64,000 nucleotides of DNA from MESE01 sp036675035 (GTDB lineage: Bacteria; Pseudomonadota; Gammaproteobacteria; Burkholderiales; Burkholderiaceae_D), in the NCBI GenBank assembly GCA_036675035.1, contig JAKFFO010000153.1, forward strand, positions 1 to 64,000. The letters run 5' to 3'. The translations under genes were made by a program, and so were the position numbers. Every line of letters begins with the position of its first letter. Positions within the stretch are counted from its first letter, which is position 1. This document shows positions 1-7,516 of this stretch, piece by piece. A model generated the notes under the pieces. That model did no database searches. It saw only the letters and a program-made list of their open reading frames with translations, and was not told the origin of the DNA.

Positions 1-1166
1 AGGATCAGCGCATGCACATCATGCGTACCCTCATAGGTATTGACCACCTCCAGGTTCACCATGTGCCGGATCACGCCAAACTCATCACTGATCCCGTTGC
101 CACCCAGCATGTCACGCGCCATCCGTGCCACCTCCAGCGCCTTGCCGCACGAATTGCGCTTCATCATCGACGTGATCGCCACCGCCGCCGTGCCCTCATC
201 CTTCATCCGCCCCAGCCTCAAACACCCCTGCAGGCCCATCGTGATCTCGGTCTGCATGTCGGCCAGCTTCTTCTGGATCAGCTGGTTCGCCGCCAAGGGC
301 CGGCCGAACTGTTTCCGGTCCAGCACATATTGCCGCGCGATATGCCAGCACGATTCCGCCGCTCCCAGTGCGCCCCACGCAATCCCGTACCGTGCCGAAT
401 TCAGGCAGGTGAACGGCCCCTTCAGGCCGCGCACCTCGGGAAATGCGTTTTCTTCCGGACAGAACACATCATCCATCACGATTTCACCGGTGATCGATGC
501 CCTGAGACCGAACTTGCCGTGGATCGCCGGTGCCGACAAGCCCTTGGCGCCCTTGTCGAGCACGAAGCCGCGGATCGCGCCTTCATCATCCTTGGCCCAG
601 ACCACGAATACATCGGCAATCGGCGAGTTCGAAATCCACATCTTGGCGCCGGTCAATGCATAGCCGCCGGCGACTTTCCTGGCGCGGGTCACCATCGAGC
701 CCGGGTCGGAACCGTGATTGGGCTCGGTCAGGCCGAAGCAGCCGATCCATTCGCCGGTGGCCAGTTTCGGCAGGTATTTCTGTCTGGTCGCTTCATTGCC
801 GAATTCAAAGATCGGCACCATCACCAGGGACGACTGCACGCTCATCATCGAGCGGTAGCCGGAATCGACGCGTTCGACTTCGCGCGCGATCAGGCCGTAG
901 CTGACATAGTTCAGGCCGGGGCCGCCGTACTGGTCGGGAATGGTCGGGCCCAAGAGGCCGAGGTCGCCCATTTCGCGGAAGATGGCGGGATCGGTTTTTT
1001 CATGGCGGAACGCTTCGAGCACGCGCGGCTGCAGCTTGTCGCGGCAATAGGCGGCCGCCGCATCGCGGACCATCCGTTCGTCGCCGCTCAGTTGCTGGTC
1101 CAGCAGCAGCGGATCGTCCCAGTGGAATTGTGCTTTGGATTGTGCAGAAGTGGATTGGGAAGTCAT
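1..1166 (-). CDS. gcdH: glutaryl-CoA dehydrogenase (3' end beyond window)
   Basis: Flavoprotein acyl-CoA dehydrogenase that oxidises and decarboxylates glutaryl-CoA to crotonyl-CoA in lysine, tryptophan and glutarate breakdown. The reading frame is open from an ATG at 1164-1166 to the window edge, giving 388 codons; the family is about 395 residues, so only a few C-terminal residues are missing. Seen in the translation: WIGCFGLTEPNHGSDPGSM (FAD/substrate segment), the RKQFGRPLAANQLIQKKLADM helix typical of GcdH, and the C-terminal NTYEGTHDVHAL with the catalytic glutamate. A GAGGA ribosome site precedes the ATG. The next gene upstream, on the same strand, is a flavin reductase. Other acyl-CoA dehydrogenases are possible, but the YGIAWGALGAAE and YEGTHD blocks favour GcdH. 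Confidence 0.88.
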   Translation of the reverse strand, partial: MTSQSTSAQSKAQFHWDDPLLLDQQLSGDERMVRDAAAAYCRDKLQPRVLEAFRHEKTDPAIFREMGDLGLLGPTIPDQYGGPGLNYVSYGLIAREVERVDSGYRSMMSVQSSLVMVPIFEFGNEATRQKYLPKLATGEWIGCFGLTEPNHGSDPGSMVTRARKVAGGYALTGAKMWISNSPIADVFVVWAKDDEGAIRGFVLDKGAKGLSAPAIHGKFGLRASITGEIVMDDVFCPEENAFPEVRGLKGPFTCLNSARYGIAWGALGAAESCWHIARQYVLDRKQFGRPLAANQLIQKKLADMQTEITMGLQGCLRLGRMKDEGTAAVAITSMMKRNSCGKALEVARMARDMLGGNGISDEFGVIRHMVNLEVVNTYEGTHDVHALI

Positions 1167-1224
1167 GACGGATCCTCGATATTGATTTGAATTAATGGAA
1201 CGTTCCGGCGGAACGAGCACTGGC

Positions 1225-1734
1225 TCAGAGCGGTTTGGTCGCGACGAATTGGCCGGCGTGGAACACCAGCGCGGGCCGCGGCGAGACATCGCAGCGTTCG
1301 ACTTCGCCGACAAAAATTACATGGTCGCCTTCAGGATAGCGACTGCGGTTGTGACACTCGAACCAGGCAGCGACACCTTTCAGGATCGGCAGGCCGGTAT
1401 GCGACAAGTCGAATTCGGCGCCTTCAAAGCGGTTTTCAATGCGCTGCGCGAATCGTGCAGCCAGCGGGGCCTGATCGCCGGCGAGTACGTTGATCACATA
1501 GTGCGAATTGCCGGTAAATAATGGCAGGCTGCTCGCGCCTTGATCCAGGCTCCATAACACCAGCGGCGGATTGAGCGAGACGGAATTGAATGAACTGGCG
1601 GTCAAGCCGAAAAAAGTACCGTTCGCAAGACGGGTGGTGATAATTGTAACGCCCGTGGCAAACTGGGATAAGGCATTGCGGAAATGGCGCGTGTCGAGTT
1701 CGGGTGACACGATGCGGGAGGAGCGAGTCGACAT
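1225..1734 (-). CDS. flavin reductase family protein (NAD(P)H:FMN oxidoreductase type)
   Basis: A 169-residue protein of the flavin reductase-like fold (DIM6/NTAB, HpaC-like). Such proteins reduce FMN or FAD with NAD(P)H and often feed a monooxygenase partner. Seen: FRNALSQFATGVTIITT near the N-terminus, the LTASSFNSVSLNPPLVLWSL block that binds flavin phosphate in this family, and HVIFVGEVERCDV near the C-terminus. Length is normal for single-domain members. It lies 58 bp upstream of gcdH on the same strand and could be cotranscribed with it. No monooxygenase is adjacent, so the physiological partner is unknown. It is divergent from msrA across about 210 bp. Confidence 0.85.
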   Translation of the reverse strand: MSTRSSRIVSPELDTRHFRNALSQFATGVTIITTRLANGTFFGLTASSFNSVSLNPPLVLWSLDQGASSLPLFTGNSHYVINVLAGDQAPLAARFAQRIENRFEGAEFDLSHTGLPILKGVAAWFECHNRSRYPEGDHVIFVGEVERCDVSPRPALVFHAGQFVATKPL

Positions 1735-1943
1735 CTAAAGCCCGAATTTCATGGAATATCCATAATTATGCCGAAGAATGTGTCGAGACGGTGAGCTGGT
1801 GGATTTTCGCCGGAAAAAACTGGTTGATATGGCAACTGACTGCAAACAAAAAGAAGCGCTGTTGCATGTTTATTGATTCAGATAGGCATCGCGACAACTT
1901 TGCGTTAAAGTTAAAGCAACGGCAAAATCTGTGAGGTGATTTC

Positions 1944-2477
1944 ATGACAACGGAAACAGCTACCCTCGGCGGAGGATGCTTCTGGTGCCTGGAAGCGGTC
2001 TATCAGGAACTCAAAGGAGTGCAGCATGTGGAATCCGGATATACCGGCGGCCATGTGCCTGCGCCAAACTACGGGCAGATATGTGAAGGAACGACCGGAC
2101 ATGTCGAAGTGGTCCGGCTCGAATTCGATCCGGCTGTCGTTAGTTATCGTGAAATTCTCGAAATTTTTTTTACGATACATGATCCCACCACGCTCAACCG
2201 GCAAGGTAACGATGTCGGCACTCAATATCGCTCGGCAATTTATTTCCATTCGCCGGAACAGCAGGAGACCGCCAAACATGTGATTGCCGAGATGGCCAAC
2301 GTCTGGGATGCGCCCATCGTTACCGAGCTGAAGCCGTCAGAAGCCTATTACAAAGCCGAGGACTATCATCAGAATTATTTTCGGCAGAATCCGCTGCAGG
2401 GCTATTGCGCGTTCGTCGTTGCTCCGAAGGTCGCCAAATTCAGAAAGACTTTTGCCGATAAAACCAGGCAAGAATAG
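1944..2477 (+). CDS. msrA: peptide-methionine (S)-S-oxide reductase
   Basis: Repairs oxidised proteins by reducing the S-epimer of methionine sulfoxide, recycled by thioredoxin. The 177-residue length is normal for a stand-alone MsrA. The catalytic motif GCFWCLEAVYQ begins at residue 11 with Cys12 as the nucleophile. YTGGHVPAPNYGQICEGTTGHVEVVRLEFDP and DPTTLNRQGNDVGTQYRS are classic MsrA substrate-pocket segments, given here only by family recognition. The ATG follows a GAGGTGATTT ribosome site. No MsrB is fused or adjacent. A HIT-family gene follows 21 bp downstream and is probably cotranscribed. Confidence 0.95.
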   Translation: MTTETATLGGGCFWCLEAVYQELKGVQHVESGYTGGHVPAPNYGQICEGTTGHVEVVRLEFDPAVVSYREILEIFFTIHDPTTLNRQGNDVGTQYRSAIYFHSPEQQETAKHVIAEMANVWDAPIVTELKPSEAYYKAEDYHQNYFRQNPLQGYCAFVVAPKVAKFRKTFADKTRQE

Positions 2478-2498
2478 ATAGTCGAATATATTAGCGCC

Positions 2499-2903
2499 GT
2501 GACGACAATTTTCACAAAAATCATCGAGGGTGAAATTCCTCATGTAAAAGTCTACGAGGATGTGCATGTCTACGCATTCATGGATGCGGGACAGGTCAAT
2601 CCGGGACATGTGCTGGTCGCAACCAGAAAGCCCTACGAAACGCTGCTGGATGCGGATGAAGACGCTGCTGCGGCGATGATGCGCGCTGCGACCCGGATTG
2701 CCAAAGCAGTGCAAGCCGCGTTCCGTCCGGACGGAATCACCATATTGCAAGCCAACAAGCCGGCAGGCTGGCAAACAGTGCCACATCTGCATCTGCATGT
2801 TTTGCCGCGTTATCAGGACGACGGTGTAGAGCTGATTTGGCCGCGCAAGGAACCCGGACTGGAAACGCTGCGCGAGTATGCCGAAAAAATAAAAGTCTCA
2901 TGA
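2499..2903 (+). CDS. HIT family nucleotide-binding protein
   Basis: A 134-residue histidine-triad protein, in a family of nucleotide phosphoramidases and hydrolases acting on AMP-linked substrates. The signature HLHLHVLPR lies in TVPHLHLHVLPRYQ near residues 92-101, with the H-x-H-x-H catalytic triad intact. The N-terminal FTKIIEGEIPHVKVYED and MDAGQVNPGHVLVATRK blocks are typical Hint/HIT sequence. The start is a GTG 21 bp after msrA. The stop lies 4 bp before the stop of the convergent cfa gene, leaving no room for a terminator between them. The exact substrate cannot be told from sequence. Confidence 0.9.
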   Translation: MTTIFTKIIEGEIPHVKVYEDVHVYAFMDAGQVNPGHVLVATRKPYETLLDADEDAAAAMMRAATRIAKAVQAAFRPDGITILQANKPAGWQTVPHLHLHVLPRYQDDGVELIWPRKEPGLETLREYAEKIKVS

Positions 2904-2907
2904 CCGG

Positions 2908-4110
2908 CTACTGGTACATGTAGCGGCGCGACAGAGGTAACGACGTTGCATTGCGCCCGGCCTTGCTGCATACGATCTGGTTAAGCGATACCCAGTCTTG
3001 TGCGAACGCGTAAGAACAGCCGGACAGATACACGCGCCAGATGCGATAGCGTTTGTCATCCACCAGGCGCTTTATCCGGTCGGCATTGGCCTCGAAATTA
3101 TCGGCCCAGATGCCGCAGGTTTTAGCATAATGACGACGCAGATTTTCGACGTCCAGCGCTTCCAGTCCTGCCTCCTGCATCGTCTTCAGCACATGGCCGA
3201 TATGCGGCAGCTCGCCATGCGGGAAAACATACTTGCCTATGAATTCGCCGCCGCCATAGGCGGTTTCGCCATTGTCGGGATCGGTGGAGGTGATGCCGTG
3301 ATTCATTGCCAGTCCGTCGTCGGACAGCAATGAGCGGATTTTGGTGAAATACATCGGAAGGTTTTTCAAGCCTACATGCTCGAACATGCCGACGCTGGTA
3401 ATGCGATCGAAGGTTCCTGCGACATCGCGATAATCCTGCAGGCGGATTTCGACACGGTCCGCCAACCCGGCTTGGACGACCCGCTCGCTGGCCAGTTGAA
3501 ACTGATTTTTCGACAGCGTGATGCCGACGCATTTTGCGCCGTATTTCTCGGCCGCGCGCATTACGAGCGCGCCCCAGCCGCAGCCGATATCCAATAGCGT
3601 ATCACCCGTGCGCACCTGAATCTTGGTCAGGATATGGTCGATTTTTTTTAATTGTGCGCTGGCCAGATCTTCGTCGCCGTTTTCAAAATAGGCGCACGAA
3701 TACACCATGTTTTCATCCAGCCATACTTTATAAAAATCGTTGGAAACATCGTAGTGATACTGAATCGCTTCCGCATCTTTTTCTTTGCTGTGGTGGAAGG
3801 AACGGACCAGGCGCCCAAATTTTCCCTTGGGCTTGAGGGTGGAAGTCGCGAGTGCGTTGGCCACGCCGATAATTTCGGTTACCCGGCCTTCCACTTCGAG
3901 TTTGCCTTCCACATACGCTTTGCCGAGATTGGCCAGCGAAGGCTTCAGGAGATAGGTAAGGGCCGATACATCGGGTACCCGGATTGTGACTCGCGGAGCG
4001 GGATCGCCGAAATCGAATTGCTGGCCATTCCACAGCTGGAGCCGCAATGGCAATGCCGATTGATGGCGCACGCCATCAACCCAATGTTCCAGTTTCTTCT
4101 CCCAAAACAC
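2908..4110 (-). CDS. cfa: cyclopropane-fatty-acyl-phospholipid synthase
   Basis: SAM-dependent enzyme that adds a methylene bridge to double bonds of membrane phospholipid acyl chains, usually in stationary phase or under acid stress. About 400 residues. YHYDVSNDFYKVWLDENMVYSCAYF and the SAM motif LLDIGCGWGALVMRAAEKYG are family signatures, followed by GITLSKNQ and FDRITSVGMFEHVG. I chose the GTG at 4108-4110, giving MFWEKKLEHW, because a GGAGG sits about 5 bp upstream; a TTG four codons earlier would overlap that ribosome site. The gene is convergent with the HIT gene. Downstream of pdxH on the same strand by about 65 bp, it may be part of a hemerythrin-pdxH-cfa run. Confidence 0.93.
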   Translation of the reverse strand: MFWEKKLEHWVDGVRHQSALPLRLQLWNGQQFDFGDPAPRVTIRVPDVSALTYLLKPSLANLGKAYVEGKLEVEGRVTEIIGVANALATSTLKPKGKFGRLVRSFHHSKEKDAEAIQYHYDVSNDFYKVWLDENMVYSCAYFENGDEDLASAQLKKIDHILTKIQVRTGDTLLDIGCGWGALVMRAAEKYGAKCVGITLSKNQFQLASERVVQAGLADRVEIRLQDYRDVAGTFDRITSVGMFEHVGLKNLPMYFTKIRSLLSDDGLAMNHGITSTDPDNGETAYGGGEFIGKYVFPHGELPHIGHVLKTMQEAGLEALDVENLRRHYAKTCGIWADNFEANADRIKRLVDDKRYRIWRVYLSGCSYAFAQDWVSLNQIVCSKAGRNATSLPLSRRYMYQ

Positions 4111-4175
4111 GACGTCCTCCAAGCATGCGAATCAATCGATACTTACGGCTGCCTCTTGGCATCTCGCTAATTTCC

Positions 4176-4808
4176 TTAAGGCTGCAGCCGCTGAATCTGC
4201 CAGCCTCCATTCTTCAGGCTATACAAAATACGGTCGTGCAACCGGGATGGACGGCCTTGCCAGAATTCGATTGCATCCGGCTTAAGTCGGTATCCACCCC
4301 AATGTTCGGGACGCGGTGGATGCTCACCGTACTGTTCCTTTGCCTTCAGGTATCTTGCTTCCAGCGCCTCCCTGTCCGCGATTTCGGTGCTTTGCGCCGA
4401 TGCGATGGCGCTGAGCCTGCTTCGCAGCGGGCGGCTATGGAAATAACAATCGTTTTCTGATGCGGACAAGAACTCCACCGAGCCCTCGATACGTACCTGA
4501 CGCTCCAGTTCGACCCAGTGAAAAAGCAAAGCCGCATATCGATTGGCCTGCAGCTCCCGGCCTTTTCGGCTTTCATAATTGGTGAACCAGGTAAGTCCGC
4601 GCCGATCGAATTCCTTGATCAGCACAATTCTCGACGACGGACGTCCGTTTGATCCAACCGTTGCGACGCTCATCGCATTGGGCTCCGGAACCATGGCCGC
4701 TACCGCTTCATCAAACCATTTTGCAAACTGCACTATCGGATCGGCATGCACGTCGGATTCCGACAAGCTGGCGCGACTGTATTCCTTGCGAAGATCCGTG
4801 ATCGACAT
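4176..4808 (-). CDS. pdxH: pyridoxamine 5'-phosphate oxidase
   Basis: FMN enzyme that oxidises pyridoxine or pyridoxamine 5'-phosphate to pyridoxal 5'-phosphate, the last step of vitamin B6 synthesis and salvage. From the ATG at 4806-4808 it is 210 residues, starting MSITDLRKEY, the usual PdxH length and N-terminus. Seen: GRPSSRIVLIKEFDRRGLTWFTNYESRKG, FHWVELERQVRIEGSVEFL and the C-terminal EFWQGRPSRLHDRILY, all standard FMN/substrate segments. The frame stays open upstream to 4910, but that part overlaps the hemerythrin gene and is not expected to be translated. Only 1 bp separates its start from the hemerythrin stop, suggesting coupled translation. Confidence 0.94.
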   Translation of the reverse strand: MSITDLRKEYSRASLSESDVHADPIVQFAKWFDEAVAAMVPEPNAMSVATVGSNGRPSSRIVLIKEFDRRGLTWFTNYESRKGRELQANRYAALLFHWVELERQVRIEGSVEFLSASENDCYFHSRPLRSRLSAIASAQSTEIADREALEARYLKAKEQYGEHPPRPEHWGGYRLKPDAIEFWQGRPSRLHDRILYSLKNGGWQIQRLQP

Positions 4809-4809
4809 C

Positions 4810-5358
4810 TTATTGCTCCGCCTTGGTGGCGATGCCTCGGCGGGCGCGCATTGCATTACCCAGCTGGTGCATTTGCGCGCTGCTGAAAAGTCGTTTTGCC
4901 ATTGGCGCAATCAGCGTCTCTTCCTTTTCCATATGCGCTGAATACATGTCCGAAAAACGCATCACATCGGCTTTCGATAATTCGCCGGATGTTCCGGATG
5001 AAATTGCCTGCAATTGCCGATCCAGTACTGTCCAGGCCGCATCCATCTGCTGATGCTCGTTTGCGATTTGGGGAAGGAGCGACTGCAACAAATCTGCGTC
5101 TTTGCCTTCCGCCACGCGCTGCAGCATCGGCAGCAAATCCTGTTCTTCGTCAGCGTGATGATGAGGAGCCGCACTATTAAAGTAGCGTAAAACGGCACAC
5201 GCAGCTTGTTGCATATCAAGATCCTGTCCGCTTTTCGGCGTATGGCTTACCAGGTTCTGCATGGTACGAATCTGCTTGCGGATTCGATCATGGCAATGCT
5301 TGAGTACCGCAATCGGTTGATCAAAATCCGGTGCCGGATCAAATAGCAGATTGTTCAT
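4810..5358 (-). CDS. hemerythrin HHE domain protein
   Basis: A 182-residue four-helix-bundle protein of the hemerythrin HHE family, which usually binds a di-iron centre and senses or buffers O2, NO or oxidative stress. Candidate ligands are visible: H in LKHCHDRIRKQ, HHHADEEQDLLP, NEHQQMDAAW and SAHMEKEETLIAP, matching the spaced H...HxxxE...H...HxxxE pattern of the family. The ATG at 5356-5358 is preceded by AAGGAAA; the frame extends upstream but without a better start. It is immediately upstream of pdxH on the same strand, and 13 bp downstream of the MFS gene. The ligand and partner are unknown. Confidence 0.85.
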   Translation of the reverse strand: MNNLLFDPAPDFDQPIAVLKHCHDRIRKQIRTMQNLVSHTPKSGQDLDMQQAACAVLRYFNSAAPHHHADEEQDLLPMLQRVAEGKDADLLQSLLPQIANEHQQMDAAWTVLDRQLQAISSGTSGELSKADVMRFSDMYSAHMEKEETLIAPMAKRLFSSAQMHQLGNAMRARRGIATKAEQ

Positions 5359-5371
5359 TTTCCTTGCCTCT

Positions 5372-6523
5372 TTATTTTGCAAATGCCTTGCGCCACGCAA
5401 TTGGGACACCTGTTCCGATCATTGCGCCGATTCCCCAGAATACGGGAAACAAACCCAATGTGGCGCCGGCTGCGCCGAATGCGAGCGGCATAACCACCTG
5501 GCATGTATTGCCGATTGTCGCGCGAATGCCGATCGCTTCGCCGGCCCGTCCGGCAGGCGCCGCATGGTGCAGCAGCGTCAGCACATTGGATTGGCTCGAC
5601 CCGAGCGCCAGTCCGAGCGCGCCGGCCGCCGCCATCATCGAAGCCGGCTGTTGCATGAAAGGCAGCATTACATAACTTATCACAGCCAGGATCAAGGCGG
5701 CGGTCAAAACCTGCCATTCCGTGTAATACCGGGCGATCCACGGCATTGCCAAACGGATGGTGAAGGTGGCGATCGAAAAGCAGCCCAGAACCAGACCGAT
5801 GGTGGACGCGGAAAATCCCATCCTTGCGCCTTGTATGGGAATCACGAAATTGAACAGATCCCATGCGGACGCGAGCAGTATTCCGACCAGGTAGATTTGC
5901 CGCATCTCGGGATTGCGCAGCAGGTCCAGCGTAGTGCCTGAAGCGCGCCTCGGTTCGTGCCCCATCAGCTTGATCCGCTCCAGATTTCCGGATAAAGCGA
6001 GCCAGACCGCAAGCAGCGCGAAACCGCAGCAAATCACGTAGGCCGTCGTAAAGTTAACATGGTCGATGACGAATCCGGCAATCACCGGCCCGAAAAAACT
6101 GGATACGGAGAATGCCAGTGCCAGCCATCCGAAATTACCGGATCGCGTCTCTATGCTGCTCATTGCGCCGACTGCATGCTGAGACCCGATATGTATTGCC
6201 ATGAAGCCGGTGCCGATCAGCACGACCGCCAAGTACAGCGCAGACAAGTCACTTGCGATACCTGCAATTGCGCAGCCGACCGATATCGCGATGCAACCGC
6301 TGATCATCGGTTTCTTGATTCCGATCCGGTCGATCAGGCGCCCCATCGGCACTGCGAAAATCATTGGCAGCAAGGCAAACAATGCTATCAATACACCAAC
6401 GGTAAATTCAGACGCCTGTAGCGACAATGCATAGAGCGAGGTCGCAACGCGTGCGCCGGTCAAGGCAACATGTGCTGCCATTGAAATTGCGATCAGCTGA
6501 ATCAGAGGAGAAAAGCGCAGCAC
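5372..6523 (-). CDS. major facilitator superfamily transporter
   Basis: A 383-residue inner-membrane transporter with about 12 hydrophobic segments. The loop PMGRLIDRIGIKKPM between helices 2 and 3 is the MFS motif-A region (G-x-x-x-D-R-x-G-x-K). Length and topology fit drug or small-metabolite exporters and sugar or organic acid permeases alike, so the substrate is not assigned. The start appears to be the GTG at 6521-6523 (GTG CTG CGC), with an internal ATG 14 codons later as an alternative. It is the first gene of a possible same-strand run MFS-hemerythrin-pdxH-cfa. It is divergent from tcdA across about 110 bp. Confidence 0.85.
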   Translation of the reverse strand: MLRFSPLIQLIAISMAAHVALTGARVATSLYALSLQASEFTVGVLIALFALLPMIFAVPMGRLIDRIGIKKPMISGCIAISVGCAIAGIASDLSALYLAVVLIGTGFMAIHIGSQHAVGAMSSIETRSGNFGWLALAFSVSSFFGPVIAGFVIDHVNFTTAYVICCGFALLAVWLALSGNLERIKLMGHEPRRASGTTLDLLRNPEMRQIYLVGILLASAWDLFNFVIPIQGARMGFSASTIGLVLGCFSIATFTIRLAMPWIARYYTEWQVLTAALILAVISYVMLPFMQQPASMMAAAGALGLALGSSQSNVLTLLHHAAPAGRAGEAIGIRATIGNTCQVVMPLAFGAAGATLGLFPVFWGIGAMIGTGVPIAWRKAFAK

Positions 6524-6636
6524 GGGCGAGTTAGAAACCGAAGGATTGGTGAAACCGGCAAGATGTTATTTTAGAGTAATCGACGGAGACTGAAGTTCCA
6601 CTTGGGATAAAGATTGCGCTCCGTTAAAATACGCGG

Positions 6637-7473
6637 ATGCAACCATTAGTTCTCCATCCCCAGTTTGCCGTTGTACCGGACATCGACTTCGATCGCCGAT
6701 TCGGCGGAATTGCCCGCCTGTATGGCAACGCTGCACTGCGCGGTTTCCAGGCCGCGAACGTCTGTGTAATCGGTGTCGGGGGCGTCGGTTCCTGGGTTGC
6801 GGAAGCACTGGCACGGAGCGCCATCGGGCATATCACGCTGATCGATCTGGATAATGTGGCTGAATCGAATATCAATCGCCAGATCCACGCACTGACCGAT
6901 ACCTTGGGCAAGGCGAAAGTAAGCGCACTGGCCGAGCGCATTGCGCAGATCAACCCTTTTTGCCGGGTTACGGAAATCGAAGATTTCATCACCGCCGACA
7001 ATCTCGATCAAATGATCGGTTCTCGCAATTTCGATTATGTGATCGATGCGATCGACAATGTGCGCGCGAAGACCGCATTGATCGCCTATTGCCGGGAAAA
7101 GAAAATCAGGTTGATCACGATCGGCGGCGCCGGGGGGCAGACCGATCCAACCAAAATTGAGATTCGCGATTTATGCAGAACCGAGCAGGAACCCTTGCTG
7201 GCGAAGGTACGAAAACGCCTGCGTGCGGAGTACGGGTTTCCGCGGGGTACCAAGAACAAGTTCGGGATCGATGCAGTATTCTCCACCGAGCCGCTGCGGT
7301 TTCCGGACACGGATGATGCCTGCGACTTCGGGATAAACGATCGGTCGGGAGTGACCGGCTTGAACTGCGCCGGGTTTGGGTCGTCGATGGCCGTGACTGC
7401 CAGCTTTGGCCTGGTTGCAGCGGCGCAGGTGCTTCGCAAACTTGCCGACAATGCGGCGGTGCCGAGTCAATAA
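6637..7473 (+). CDS. tcdA: tRNA threonylcarbamoyladenosine dehydratase (ThiF/E1-like)
   Basis: ATP-dependent dehydratase that converts t6A37 to cyclic t6A in tRNAs decoding ANN codons. 278 residues, the usual TcdA (CsdL/YgdL) length. Seen: the family N-terminal FDRRFGGIARLYG, the nucleotide-binding VCVIGVGGVGSWVAEALARSAIG, LIDLDNVAESNINRQIHAL with the adenylation Arg/Gln, and the DAIDNVRAKTALI segment. It lacks the CxxC zinc pairs of ThiF/MoeB, consistent with TcdA. It is convergent with the large sensor kinase, with 43 bp between stops. In enterobacteria tcdA lies near csdA-csdE, but neither is visible here. Confidence 0.92.
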   Translation: MQPLVLHPQFAVVPDIDFDRRFGGIARLYGNAALRGFQAANVCVIGVGGVGSWVAEALARSAIGHITLIDLDNVAESNINRQIHALTDTLGKAKVSALAERIAQINPFCRVTEIEDFITADNLDQMIGSRNFDYVIDAIDNVRAKTALIAYCREKKIRLITIGGAGGQTDPTKIEIRDLCRTEQEPLLAKVRKRLRAEYGFPRGTKNKFGIDAVFSTEPLRFPDTDDACDFGINDRSGVTGLNCAGFGSSMAVTASFGLVAAAQVLRKLADNAAVPSQ

Positions 7474-7516
7474 AGACGCCGATCACGCGATTGGATTGTT
7501 GTAACGCTCGCGGGTT

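Noticed and set aside
12..1190. Long plus-strand open frame of 392 codons
   Set aside because: It is antisense to gcdH, is His/Arg/Ala-rich and resembles no protein; the minus frame encodes a clear acyl-CoA dehydrogenase.
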